Source of the DNA: Brevibacterium sp. S111
GTDB taxonomy: Bacteria > Actinomycetota > Actinomycetes > Actinomycetales > Brevibacteriaceae
Assembly: GCF_004745075.1 (NCBI RefSeq)
Contig: NZ_RHFH01000014.1
Span: 1-64,000, forward strand
DNA: 64,000 nt
Direction of reading: 5' to 3'
Numbering within the stretch: position 1 is the first letter of the stretch; each line of letters starts with the position of its first letter. The position numbers and the translations under genes are program-made. The notes beneath the pieces were generated by a model. The model worked only from the letters and a program-made list of their open reading frames with translations. It did no database searches and had not been told where the DNA came from. Below are positions 8,223 to 16,059 of this stretch, piece by piece.

Positions 8223-9161
8223 ATGACTGCCCACAACGACTTCAACGATGACAATGACGACGTCACCACCCCGCCCGCAGGCGCCGACGCAACAGGTGCG
8301 GACCACCAGGAGGGCTCACTGAACACTGGCGAGAACACCGACACCGATGCCTCGGGCCTCGATGCCGATGGTGCCGAGGGGGCGAATCAGGGCGATGCGA
8401 CGGACAATGACACGGCCGTAACCGGAGACCCCGCGAGCGATGACGATGCCCGCGCAGGTAAGGACGATGACTCCGATGCCGATCTGCCGCAGCTGCTTCG
8501 CGAGTTCAGCCACGTGCTGCGCCGCGAGTTCCGCTCAGCCGCTGCCGATTCCGGTTTCGACCCTCGCGACCTCGGGCGCTTGCGGCGAGGCCGCCGCCGC
8601 TGGGATGCCGATGAGGTGGTCGCCGACGGCGCCGCCTATCCGGAAGAGCCGGTGACCTATGGCCCGCCGCGCGGCCGGGGCGGATGGGGGCCGTCGAAGA
8701 ACATCGATCCCGAAGAGCTGCGCCAGCGCTTCCGCGATATGCGCGACGGAGTCGGCGATCGCATCGAAGAGGTGCTCACCTCCGAAGAGTTCGAGAACCT
8801 CAAGGCCTCGCTGTCGAAGATCGTTGAGAACTTCGGCCCCGAGGGATGCGGAGACGACTCGGATGGCCACGAAGGACCGCATGACCGCAGACGCCCCCAT
8901 GATGATGACGGTCACCGAGGCGGTTCTGACCGTCACGAGGCTCACGGACCCCACGGAGGGCGCGGCGATCGTGACGGCCGCCGTTCAGGAGGCCGCGGAC
9001 GACGCGGGTTCGGCCCCAACTTCGGTCCCGGATTCGGTCCGGGCCGACGAGGATTCGACCCCTTCGGTTGGGCCGATGAGCGCCGCAGCCGCGAGCAGGA
9101 GGTCCAGGAGGCCTTCGAGCGGGGATTCGCCGCGGGCTTCGAACAAGGACGCAATTCCTGA
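8223..9161 (+). CDS. Low-complexity protein with acidic N-terminus and Gly/Arg/Phe-rich C-terminus
   Basis: 312 residues. About 1-85 are strongly acidic and disordered (D, N, E, T, A). A conserved-looking core follows (LPQLLREFSHVLRREFRSAA; PEELRQRFRDMRDGVGDRIEEVL), then a His/Asp/Gly-rich stretch, repeats of the type FGPNFGPGFGPGRRGFDPFGW, and a C-terminal helix (QEAFERGFAAGFEQGRN). AAGGAG at 8212-8217 fixes the ATG at 8223. No signal peptide or membrane helix. Function unknown; the divergent MarR with matching GF-rich sequence is its likely regulator and possibly its physical partner. Confidence 0.72.
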   Translation: MTAHNDFNDDNDDVTTPPAGADATGADHQEGSLNTGENTDTDASGLDADGAEGANQGDATDNDTAVTGDPASDDDARAGKDDDSDADLPQLLREFSHVLRREFRSAAADSGFDPRDLGRLRRGRRRWDADEVVADGAAYPEEPVTYGPPRGRGGWGPSKNIDPEELRQRFRDMRDGVGDRIEEVLTSEEFENLKASLSKIVENFGPEGCGDDSDGHEGPHDRRRPHDDDGHRGGSDRHEAHGPHGGRGDRDGRRSGGRGRRGFGPNFGPGFGPGRRGFDPFGWADERRSREQEVQEAFERGFAAGFEQGRNS

Positions 9162-9221
9162 CCGAGCCGCGCACTCGACGAAGCTCTCGTTGACCCAGCT
9201 TCGGCAGTCTCCTCGGTGCTC

Positions 9222-11000
9222 TCAACGTCTGCTGTGACCAGAAGGGCCGAATTGCTCCGCTCTCCGAGCGCGGAGAGCCGGGGGCCCTTCTGGCAGAGAG
9301 TTTCGGTCTGCCCTGGACAACGAGGCCAAATGTCGCGGCGGGGCGCCGAACGTTGCGCTGAAGGCCCGGCTGAAGCTGGAGAGCTGCGAATAGCCGGTCT
9401 GTTGAGCCACCGACGTCGCCGGCACCCCGCGCAGCAGAGCCTCGCGGGCAAAGGTCATTCGAGATACTCTGCGCCACGTCGGATAGGGGACTCCGGTTGC
9501 GATGCGGACTGAACGGTGGAACTCGCGTCCTGACATGCCGAGCCTGTCTGCCCAGTATGCAGCGGGGAACGGGGCATGCGGGTTTCTCGCCAAGCAGCTG
9601 AGCAGTGCGGTGATCGAACTGCTCGTATCAGGTAGGTGAGCAGAAGCCCCGTCGCCAGTGTCGATCGTATGAAGTGCGACATGATCGAAGAGAGAGTTGG
9701 CGACAGGGACCCTTGGGCGAAGGGCCGTATAGGTGCTGACGATCCCGTGGAGGAGGGCTGCCTTGGTCTCGGGACGGAAGCGATGGACCTGCAGATGTTT
9801 GGTCGTCGCAGGTAAACGACCGGTGGGGCGATAGCCCAGTGGGAGAACGAGTGAGTCCTCTCTCGCCCTGACCTCGTGATGGGTGCTCGCTGGAAGGATG
9901 AGTGCCTCGCCACGGTGCAGGACCTTATGTCGGGCATCGACTGTGACGTCGACGGTGCCTCGATACACCCAGATCGCGACATGCGAGCCGTTGACTCTGG
10001 GCCAGGTCTGCGTCGGCAACAGGCGCGGAACCGGTGCCGTCCTGCTCTGCTCTCCTCCTTCCCGGGAAACAGGGAGCGTAGGGAATGTGGGTGTTCGGGC
10101 ATCGTCGGCGCGATCTCGGTCGCTCTGTCGGAGACGGTGCCGCGCTTCTCTCGGGCTCTGATCCATGATTCGTCGGAATGCGCGGGAGAACGCGCTGGGA
10201 TCAGCGAACCCGACACGGTGGGCAATGTGTTCGACGCTCAGATCCGTGGCCAGCAGATCCAGCGATGCGCAGACGCGCGCCAAGGTGAGCCAGGCGGAGA
10301 ACGTCATTCCTGTCGCACCTTGGAATCTGCGTTGGAGAGTGCGCGGGCTCAGGCTCAATGAACTCGCCAGTTCGCCGAGAGTGTGAGGAGCGCTCGGATA
10401 GGCGAGGAGGAATCGAGCCAGCCGGTTGAGGTCCTCATCGACCGGCATCGGAGGAATCCTCTGGCTCGACTCTGCAGACTCGGCAACTCTCAGCGGGAGC
10501 GGGAGTTCGCCGAAATCTTCGACTGGGCGCAGGTAGCCAAGGCCCGCCGCGAAGCGAGACAAGACGATCGGCTCCCATTCGCGGGGGAGGCTGAAATGCT
10601 TGATCGTGGGCACCTCGGTGCCGGGGAGCCACGTCGGAACAGCAGTCGACCCGCGTTGAGTATTGGCGGAAACGGTGGCTCCGATTGGGATGAGCACCGC
10701 TTCGTCGGCGCCAAGCGACCAATCGCTTCCGTCGATGCGCACATCCGCCTGCCCGTGTACGACCCAGAAGAGCAGCGGTGCAGGCAGGTGTGCGATCTCC
10801 ATGGCGGCGGCGGGCAGCCCATCGGGATCGAGGATGGCGGGCGAAGAGGTCTGTCGGGACTCTGCTGGCAAGAAGATGTCGCTTTCGGCACGAAACTGAT
10901 GATGAGGCAACCCTAAGCTATTCGGCAGTCGGCCGAGTTGCCGACCGGCATCGAGACCAGTCGGTGCCCGAAATCTCTGACCGAAGGACAGTCCTCCCAT
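9222..11000 (-). CDS. Tandem AraC-family regulator (two sensor plus HTH modules)
   Basis: Up to 592 residues, twice normal AraC size. Module 1 has a cupin-like sensor (about 45-165) and a double HTH (about 190-292, LGELASSLSLSPRTLQRRF then VEHIAHRVGFADPSAFSRAFRR). Module 2 repeats this with a sensor (about 325-440) and HTH (about 465-560, WADRLGMSGREFHRSVRI then TSVAQQTGYSQLSSFSRAF). The ATG at 11000 overlaps the divergent lipoprotein start; a TTG at 10910 or ATG at 10802 are alternatives, and the N-terminal 30-65 residues are doubtful. It is probably the regulator of the siderophore uptake operon, sensing a ferric siderophore by analogy with AraC regulators beside such operons. Confidence 0.82.
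   Translation of the reverse strand: MGGLSFGQRFRAPTGLDAGRQLGRLPNSLGLPHHQFRAESDIFLPAESRQTSSPAILDPDGLPAAAMEIAHLPAPLLFWVVHGQADVRIDGSDWSLGADEAVLIPIGATVSANTQRGSTAVPTWLPGTEVPTIKHFSLPREWEPIVLSRFAAGLGYLRPVEDFGELPLPLRVAESAESSQRIPPMPVDEDLNRLARFLLAYPSAPHTLGELASSLSLSPRTLQRRFQGATGMTFSAWLTLARVCASLDLLATDLSVEHIAHRVGFADPSAFSRAFRRIMDQSPREARHRLRQSDRDRADDARTPTFPTLPVSREGGEQSRTAPVPRLLPTQTWPRVNGSHVAIWVYRGTVDVTVDARHKVLHRGEALILPASTHHEVRAREDSLVLPLGYRPTGRLPATTKHLQVHRFRPETKAALLHGIVSTYTALRPRVPVANSLFDHVALHTIDTGDGASAHLPDTSSSITALLSCLARNPHAPFPAAYWADRLGMSGREFHRSVRIATGVPYPTWRRVSRMTFAREALLRGVPATSVAQQTGYSQLSSFSRAFSATFGAPPRHLASLSRADRNSLPEGPPALRARRAEQFGPSGHSRR
9238..9293. terminator. Hairpin at the 3' end of the AraC gene
   Basis: CCAGAAGGGCC (9238-9248) pairs perfectly with GGCCCTTCTGG (9283-9293), with an inner CTCTCC/GGAGAG pairing. 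It lies inside the last codons of the AraC reading frame and between two convergent genes, so it may end transcripts in either direction. Confidence 0.5.
10898..10916. promoter_or_regulatory. Possible DtxR/IdeR-type iron box
   Basis: On the minus strand this 19-mer starts TTAGGGTTGCCT and agrees with the DtxR-family consensus at 12 of 19 positions, the left half being strong and the right half weak. It lies about 80 bases before the siderophore-binding lipoprotein gene and at the start region of the AraC gene, the place expected for iron repression of both. Confidence 0.42.
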
Positions 11001-11997
11001 GCTCGTTAGCCGGATTCATGCTGCGCTCGCGTTGACCGTGATCCCCTTGATGATCGCAGCCGCAGGCTGCGCTTCTCCCCAGCCTGACTCTGATGAAACT
11101 TCTGCGGGCGGAACGGGCGAATGGCCCCGCACCGTCGAACACGCAGCGGGGTCAACTGAGATCGATACCGAACCGCTGACGATCGTTTCGACCTCCCCGT
11201 CGTTGACCGGTTCTCTGCTCGCGATCGACGCACCAGTTACAGCGACAGCGACCGCTCTGCCGAGCACACTCGTCGATGACGTGGGCTTCTTCTCGCAGTG
11301 GGCTGACGTAGCACACGAACGCGGTGTGGAGGTGGCCTACGACAATCTCGAACTCGACCTCGATGCCGTCGACGAGTTGCAGCCGGATCTCATCATCGGC
11401 TCGGCAAACGCGGCAGATTCTGTCGCCGAAGCCTACGATCAGCTCTCCGATATCGCCCCCACAGTTCTCATCGACTATGGCACGAAGGACTGGCAGGAGG
11501 TCACAACGGAACTCGGCAGCGTCGTCGGTCACGAGGATGCCGCGAAGTCAGTGATCGATGACTACAAGAACTGGGTAGACGATCAAGCCGAGAAGATCGA
11601 GATTCCTCAGCAGCCGGTGACTGCGCTTGTCTACCTCGGATCCGAGGGTGTCTGGGCCTTTTCCAAAGACACGGCCCAAGGTCGGCTATTCACCAGCCTC
11701 GGCATCGACTACGCGGATGTCCCGGAGGACACCGCCACGCTCAAAGACGGAGTCGCTATGGTGAGTCCCGAAAATCTGCCGAAGGCATTCTCCGAGACAA
11801 AGTCGATCTTCGTCACTCCTGCCAGTTCCGCTGATGATGAAATCGAGTCCTTCACATCGGACCCGCTGCTGGCGAACATCCCCGCGGTGAAGAGCAAGCA
11901 GGTGTTCTCAGCAGGCGATGAATCATTCCGGCTCGACTACTACAGCGCGAAGCGAACAGTCGAACATCTCGTGGAAAGCTTTGGTGCCACGAAATGA
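10999..11997 (+). CDS. Ferric-siderophore ABC transporter, substrate-binding lipoprotein
   Basis: 332 residues with a lipoprotein signal peptide ending in the lipobox IAAAGC (Cys about residue 25), so it is tethered to the outer face of the membrane. The body follows the FepB/FecB type III binding-protein pattern (LTIVSTSPSLTGSLLAI; LDAVDELQPDLIIGSA; a C-terminal FRLDYYSAKRTVEHLVESF). First gene of a five-gene operon; its stop overlaps the next start (ATGA). Catecholate-type siderophores are common ligands for this group, but the ligand is not determined. Confidence 0.9.
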   Translation: MLVSRIHAALALTVIPLMIAAAGCASPQPDSDETSAGGTGEWPRTVEHAAGSTEIDTEPLTIVSTSPSLTGSLLAIDAPVTATATALPSTLVDDVGFFSQWADVAHERGVEVAYDNLELDLDAVDELQPDLIIGSANAADSVAEAYDQLSDIAPTVLIDYGTKDWQEVTTELGSVVGHEDAAKSVIDDYKNWVDDQAEKIEIPQQPVTALVYLGSEGVWAFSKDTAQGRLFTSLGIDYADVPEDTATLKDGVAMVSPENLPKAFSETKSIFVTPASSADDEIESFTSDPLLANIPAVKSKQVFSAGDESFRLDYYSAKRTVEHLVESFGATK

Positions 11998-13064
11998 CGT
12001 CTGCGGCGACCCCTGCGACCACGCTGAACAGCAGTCGCACGGAATCCACGGACACAACGGTTGAGCCGGTCAAGGGAATACGGGCGAGTGTGCTCCTGCT
12101 CATCTGTGCGTGTGTCATCGTTGTCGCCGCGATACTCGGGGTCGCAGTCGGTTCCCACTACATTGAAATCAGTCGCGTGCTGAGTGCACTGAGCCGACCA
12201 GATCTCACCGATCCTGATCATGTCATCATCTGGAATTCGAGGATTCCGCGCTTGGCTCTCGGCATCGCGGTCGGAGCAGCTCTCGCCGTCGCCGGAGTGC
12301 TCATGCAAACCGTCACGCGCAACCCCCTGGCCGATGCGGGACTGCTGGGAATCAATGCGGGAGCCTCTGCCTCGGTGGTCGTCGGAATCGCCTATTTCGG
12401 AGTGGCGAGCACCCAAGCCACGGTGTGGTGGGCGCTCTTCGGAGCCGGATTCGCTGCAATCGTCGTCTACGCCCTCGGCACGACTCGTGGACGTGCGGCG
12501 ACTCCAGTGCGGATGGCTCTCGCCGGAGCTGCCTTCGCGATGGCGGTCGGCGCCGTGACGAGCATACTGCTGATCAACAACGAGACGACATTTCTGAAAT
12601 TCCGCTATTGGGTGGTCGGTACGCTGCAAGGGCGGCAGTTTGACGTCACGCTGTCTGTCGCTCCCTTCATCGTCGTCGGCCTCATGCTCGGGCTGGGACT
12701 CATCCGATCACTCGACGTCCTCGCGCTCGGAGACGAAACAGCCAAAGGGCTCGGTGCGCGAGTCGGACTCACCCGTGCGATCGCCGCTCTCGCCGTGATC
12801 GTGCTCGCAGGAGCGGCGACGGCGGCTGCAGGACCGATCGGCTTTGTCGGTCTGATGAGCGCTCATATCGTCCGCATCATCGTCGGCCCAACGCATGCGC
12901 GCATGGTGCCGTGTGCAATCGTCGTCGGCATCGCCCTCGTGCTCGCCGCCGATGTGGCAGGCCGGGTGATCCTGGCTCCGAGCGAAGTCCAGACCGGCAT
13001 TTCTCTGGCAATCATCGGCGCTCCCGTCTTCATCTTGGTCGTGCGCAGAGGAGGACTGGGATGA
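11994..13064 (+). CDS. Ferric-siderophore ABC transporter permease (FecCD family), subunit 1
   Basis: 356-residue polytopic protein with about nine to ten hydrophobic helices. Family marks include SRIPRLALGIAVGAALAVAGVLMQTVTRNPLADAGLLGINAGA and the coupling region GLGARVGLTR, then GPIGFVGLMSAHIVRIIVG. It pairs with the next permease to form the channel that carries the ferric siderophore. Overlaps both neighbours by four bases. An N-terminal stretch of about 25 residues precedes the first helix. Confidence 0.9.
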   Translation: MTSAATPATTLNSSRTESTDTTVEPVKGIRASVLLLICACVIVVAAILGVAVGSHYIEISRVLSALSRPDLTDPDHVIIWNSRIPRLALGIAVGAALAVAGVLMQTVTRNPLADAGLLGINAGASASVVVGIAYFGVASTQATVWWALFGAGFAAIVVYALGTTRGRAATPVRMALAGAAFAMAVGAVTSILLINNETTFLKFRYWVVGTLQGRQFDVTLSVAPFIVVGLMLGLGLIRSLDVLALGDETAKGLGARVGLTRAIAALAVIVLAGAATAAAGPIGFVGLMSAHIVRIIVGPTHARMVPCAIVVGIALVLAADVAGRVILAPSEVQTGISLAIIGAPVFILVVRRGGLG

Positions 13065-14194
13065 GAGGCTCTCTCACTTCAGCGGCCTCACGTCAGACAT
13101 ATCCAGACTCAGAAACCGCGCACCGCGGCCATATACCAATCGCGCCCACTGGACCGCAGCCCAGTGATTCCGTCAGGAGAGTCTTCGCTCTCAGGATCGG
13201 GTCGATATCGGTTCGCATTGACCGTCGAAGCATCGTCGTGGGCTGTCTCCTGCTTGCTGTGGTCATCTGCTTGGCTGTGTTCGGGCTCTATCTGGGCCGT
13301 CCGCAGGAGGGGCTCGTCGGGACGGTGAAGGCGATATGGGGTGTCGGCTCCGAGCAGTTGGTGCGCAGCGTTCAGCAGCGACGGCTTCCTCGATTCCTCA
13401 CCGCTTGCGCGGTCGGTGGGTCTCTCGCCGCTGCGGGGTCTCTGTTCCAATCTCTGACCCGAAATCCGCTCGGTTCGCCCGATGTCATCGGGTTCACCGC
13501 CGGAGCGGCGGCCGCGGCGGCCATCCACATCGCATTCTTTACCTCGACTGTCTGGACCACAGGACTGTTCGCCGTGCTGGGAGGGATGGCAGCGGCACTC
13601 GGTGTCTACCTGCTGGCTAGAAGATCCTCCCGAACAGGTGGTCTGCGTCTGGTGCTCATGGGCATCGGGACAGCGGCCCTTCTCACGGCGATCACCGACG
13701 CAGTGATCGTTCGCGCTGACTTCTCCGATGCCCAGGCTCTGCAGCAATGGACAGCGGGATCCCTCACCGGACGCGGCTGGCCGCACGTCGTGCTGACGTT
13801 CGGAACCGCTCTTGCCCTGCTGCCCGCCCTCATTCCCTTGGCTCGTCGCCTGTCGGTGCTCGAACTCGGTGAGGAAGCCGCTGCGTCGCTGGGACTCCGC
13901 GTGGAACGGCTGCGTCTGACCACTCTCATCGTCGCCGTCATCTTAGTCGGCACTGCTGTAGCCGCGGCCGGACCGATCGCCTTCATCGCTTTGGCCGCCC
14001 CGCAGATCGCTCGCGGCCTGGCGCGCAGCACTCAGGTGGGAATCTTCCTTCCCGGTTTGTGCGGTGCTTTCCTGCTGTCCGGTGCCGACCTGCTGTCCCA
14101 GGAACTCGAGATCGGTCTGCAGACGCCTGTCGGCCTCGTCACCAGTGTCCTCGGAGGACTCTATCTCCTCTGGCTGCTGGCGAGACGAATGTGA
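13061..14194 (+). CDS. Ferric-siderophore ABC transporter permease (FecCD family), subunit 2
   Basis: 377 residues; the frame is open further upstream but ATG 13061 overlaps the preceding stop (ATGA) and is the obvious start. A hydrophilic N-terminus of about 65 residues is longer than usual. Conserved marks: QQRRLPRFLTACAVGGSLAAAGSLFQSLTRNPLGSPDVIGFTAG, then GEEAAASLGLRVERLR and AAGPIAFIALAAPQIAR. Forms a heterodimer with subunit 1 and is driven by the ATPase encoded next. Confidence 0.9.
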   Translation: MRGSLTSAASRQTYPDSETAHRGHIPIAPTGPQPSDSVRRVFALRIGSISVRIDRRSIVVGCLLLAVVICLAVFGLYLGRPQEGLVGTVKAIWGVGSEQLVRSVQQRRLPRFLTACAVGGSLAAAGSLFQSLTRNPLGSPDVIGFTAGAAAAAAIHIAFFTSTVWTTGLFAVLGGMAAALGVYLLARRSSRTGGLRLVLMGIGTAALLTAITDAVIVRADFSDAQALQQWTAGSLTGRGWPHVVLTFGTALALLPALIPLARRLSVLELGEEAAASLGLRVERLRLTTLIVAVILVGTAVAAAGPIAFIALAAPQIARGLARSTQVGIFLPGLCGAFLLSGADLLSQELEIGLQTPVGLVTSVLGGLYLLWLLARRM

Positions 14195-14217
14195 ACTTCC
14201 CAGTGAAAGGAACTCCG

Positions 14218-15132
14218 ATGCCATACCAGAATCCCCACACCATGGGTGCAGATCGCATAGAGCAGACGGCGCAGCTGAGGGTCGACAGTCTGCGCCTGGG
14301 CTACGGGGTGCGCGACGTCGTCATCGATCTCTCGGCGAACATTCCGCACAGAGGATTCACCGTGATCATCGGCCCCAACGGCTGTGGGAAGTCGACCCTG
14401 CTCAAGGGGATCGGTCGTCTCATCCCCTGGAAGAGCGGTGTGGTCACCCTGGGCGGAGCCAGCATTGCGAAGATGCCGCCTCGGCGCCTGGCTCGTCAGA
14501 TTGCTCTGTTGCCCCAGTCGACGGGTGCGCCCGACGGCGTCAGCGTGTTCGATCTCGTGGCGCGCGGGCGGTTCCCCTACCAGTCTCTGCTGCGGCAGTG
14601 GTCGAACGACGACGGAGTGGCCGTCGAATCGGCGCTGGATTCAGTGGGAATGACCTCGCTGCGGGCCGCTCCTCTCGGAGAACTCTCGGGCGGTCAGCGC
14701 CAACGCGCGTGGATCGCCATGGCGCTGGCCCAGGAGACACCCATCATGCTCCTCGACGAACCGACCACCTACCTCGACATCGCGCATCAGCTCGAAGTGC
14801 TCGACCTGTGTGCACATCTCAATCAGCAAGGGCGGACCCTCATCGCGGTGCTGCATGACCTCAACCTCGCGGCCCGCTACGCCACACAGATTCTGGCCAT
14901 GCGAGACGGTCGTCTCCGGGCCGCCGGCGCGCCCACAGACGTGCTCACCCCCGATCTCCTCGCTGAGGTATTCGATCTTCAGGCACTGGTTCACACCGAT
15001 CCCGAAACTGGCCGGCCCCTCATCATTCCGCGACGACGCAGCGATTCGCAACAGGACGAAGGCACTTCTGACCACCCGTTGACGCACCCTGTCCATCAAC
15101 AACGCACCCTGACCATCAGCGAAAGGAACTGA
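14218..15132 (+). CDS. Ferric-siderophore ABC transporter ATPase (FepC/FecE type)
   Basis: 304-residue cytosolic ATPase with intact motifs: Walker A GPNGCGKST, Q-loop LLPQS, signature LSGGQRQRAW, Walker B IMLLDEPT and H-loop VLHDLN. It powers the two FecCD permeases. The ATG at 14218 follows GAAAGGAA and gives a normal length; the longer open frame upstream lies within the permease gene. A hydrophilic tail of about 40 residues rich in H, Q and S extends past the normal end. Confidence 0.92.
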   Translation: MPYQNPHTMGADRIEQTAQLRVDSLRLGYGVRDVVIDLSANIPHRGFTVIIGPNGCGKSTLLKGIGRLIPWKSGVVTLGGASIAKMPPRRLARQIALLPQSTGAPDGVSVFDLVARGRFPYQSLLRQWSNDDGVAVESALDSVGMTSLRAAPLGELSGGQRQRAWIAMALAQETPIMLLDEPTTYLDIAHQLEVLDLCAHLNQQGRTLIAVLHDLNLAARYATQILAMRDGRLRAAGAPTDVLTPDLLAEVFDLQALVHTDPETGRPLIIPRRRSDSQQDEGTSDHPLTHPVHQQRTLTISERN

Positions 15133-15133
15133 A

Positions 15134-16015
15134 ATGGCACATGAAACGAGCACACGAACACTCACCGATGATGCCCGGCGAGCCTCGGCGAACAACAGAA
15201 GCGAAGAGGCCGCGCTGCGCGGAACGGACCACGATCGCAATCTTCACGACACGAGGGCGACCATCACTCGGTTGGAGTACCCGTCCGAGCACCTGCTGCG
15301 ATTCACGGCTCGTCTGGAGTCCGGAGCGGATGACCCTGCGTGGGCGAGCCCGAACGTGACTATCAGAATGGAGCTCGGAGAGGACTTCGACGATGCTTCG
15401 CGGATCTACACGATCCGTGAATTCTCGGCCGCTTCCGCTGAAATCGTCGTCGATGTCGTGCTGCACGGCGAGTCGAGTCCCATGATGCGCTGGGCACGGA
15501 ATGCGCGTATCGGCACGGTGATCGCCTTCCGCGGGCCGAGGCAACACTTCATCGTGCCTGAGGCCAAGGGGCGGAGAGCGGCGCTCTTTCTCGATTCGAC
15601 CGCGATCCCGGCACTCTTTGCGATGGTCAAGCATTGGCCGACAGGGGTGCAGGGCACAGCGGTCATCGAATCGGATGACGAGGTGGCTGTGGCCGAACTC
15701 AAATGCCCACCGGGCCTCGAAGTCCTCACCGTAGTGCCGGGATCAGCGACCGGGCTCTCCGCGCATGCACGGATGCTCGAATCACCTGAGGAGCACGTGG
15801 TCTGGGCCGCCGGGGAACGCGATGCAATGCGCGAGATCAGAAAGCACTTCCGGAAGGAAGTCGGACTGGAGAAGGACGACGTCGCCGTCTTCGGCTATTG
15901 GAAGCGTGGAGTGACGAACACGGAGATCGACTCACAACGGCTTCACGCCTACAAGGAACTCCTCTCCGCCGGTGGCAACCTTGATGATCTCGACGATTCG
16001 GAGATCAGTATCTGA
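15134..16015 (+). CDS. Siderophore-interacting protein (FAD/NAD(P)H ferric-siderophore reductase)
   Basis: 293 residues. The N-terminal half is the FAD-binding barrel (IYTIREFSAASAEIVVDVVLHGESSPMMRWA) and the C-terminal half the SIP NAD(P)H-binding domain (VVWAAGERDAMREIRKHFR; FGYWKRGVTN). These enzymes reduce the imported ferric siderophore so that iron is released as Fe(II). It ends the operon, one base after the ATPase stop, with GAAAGGAAC ahead of its ATG. The first 35 residues are hydrophilic and variable. Confidence 0.88.
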   Translation: MAHETSTRTLTDDARRASANNRSEEAALRGTDHDRNLHDTRATITRLEYPSEHLLRFTARLESGADDPAWASPNVTIRMELGEDFDDASRIYTIREFSAASAEIVVDVVLHGESSPMMRWARNARIGTVIAFRGPRQHFIVPEAKGRRAALFLDSTAIPALFAMVKHWPTGVQGTAVIESDDEVAVAELKCPPGLEVLTVVPGSATGLSAHARMLESPEEHVVWAAGERDAMREIRKHFRKEVGLEKDDVAVFGYWKRGVTNTEIDSQRLHAYKELLSAGGNLDDLDDSEISI

Positions 16016-16042
16016 CCGAGTTGCTCACCCGCCCCAGGCGAA

Positions 16043-16058
16043 CCACCCGCCCGGGTGG
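16043..16058. terminator. Hairpin between convergent genes
   Basis: CCACCC (16043-16048) and GGGTGG (16053-16058) around a 4-base loop, in the short gap between the siderophore operon and the ligase gene, which converge here. It is the only pairing in the gap and could serve both transcripts. Confidence 0.45.
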
Positions 16059-16059
16059 C

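Noticed and set aside
11000..11100. Second DtxR-type box near the lipoprotein start
   Set aside because: Only scattered matches to the consensus; no symmetric 19-mer.
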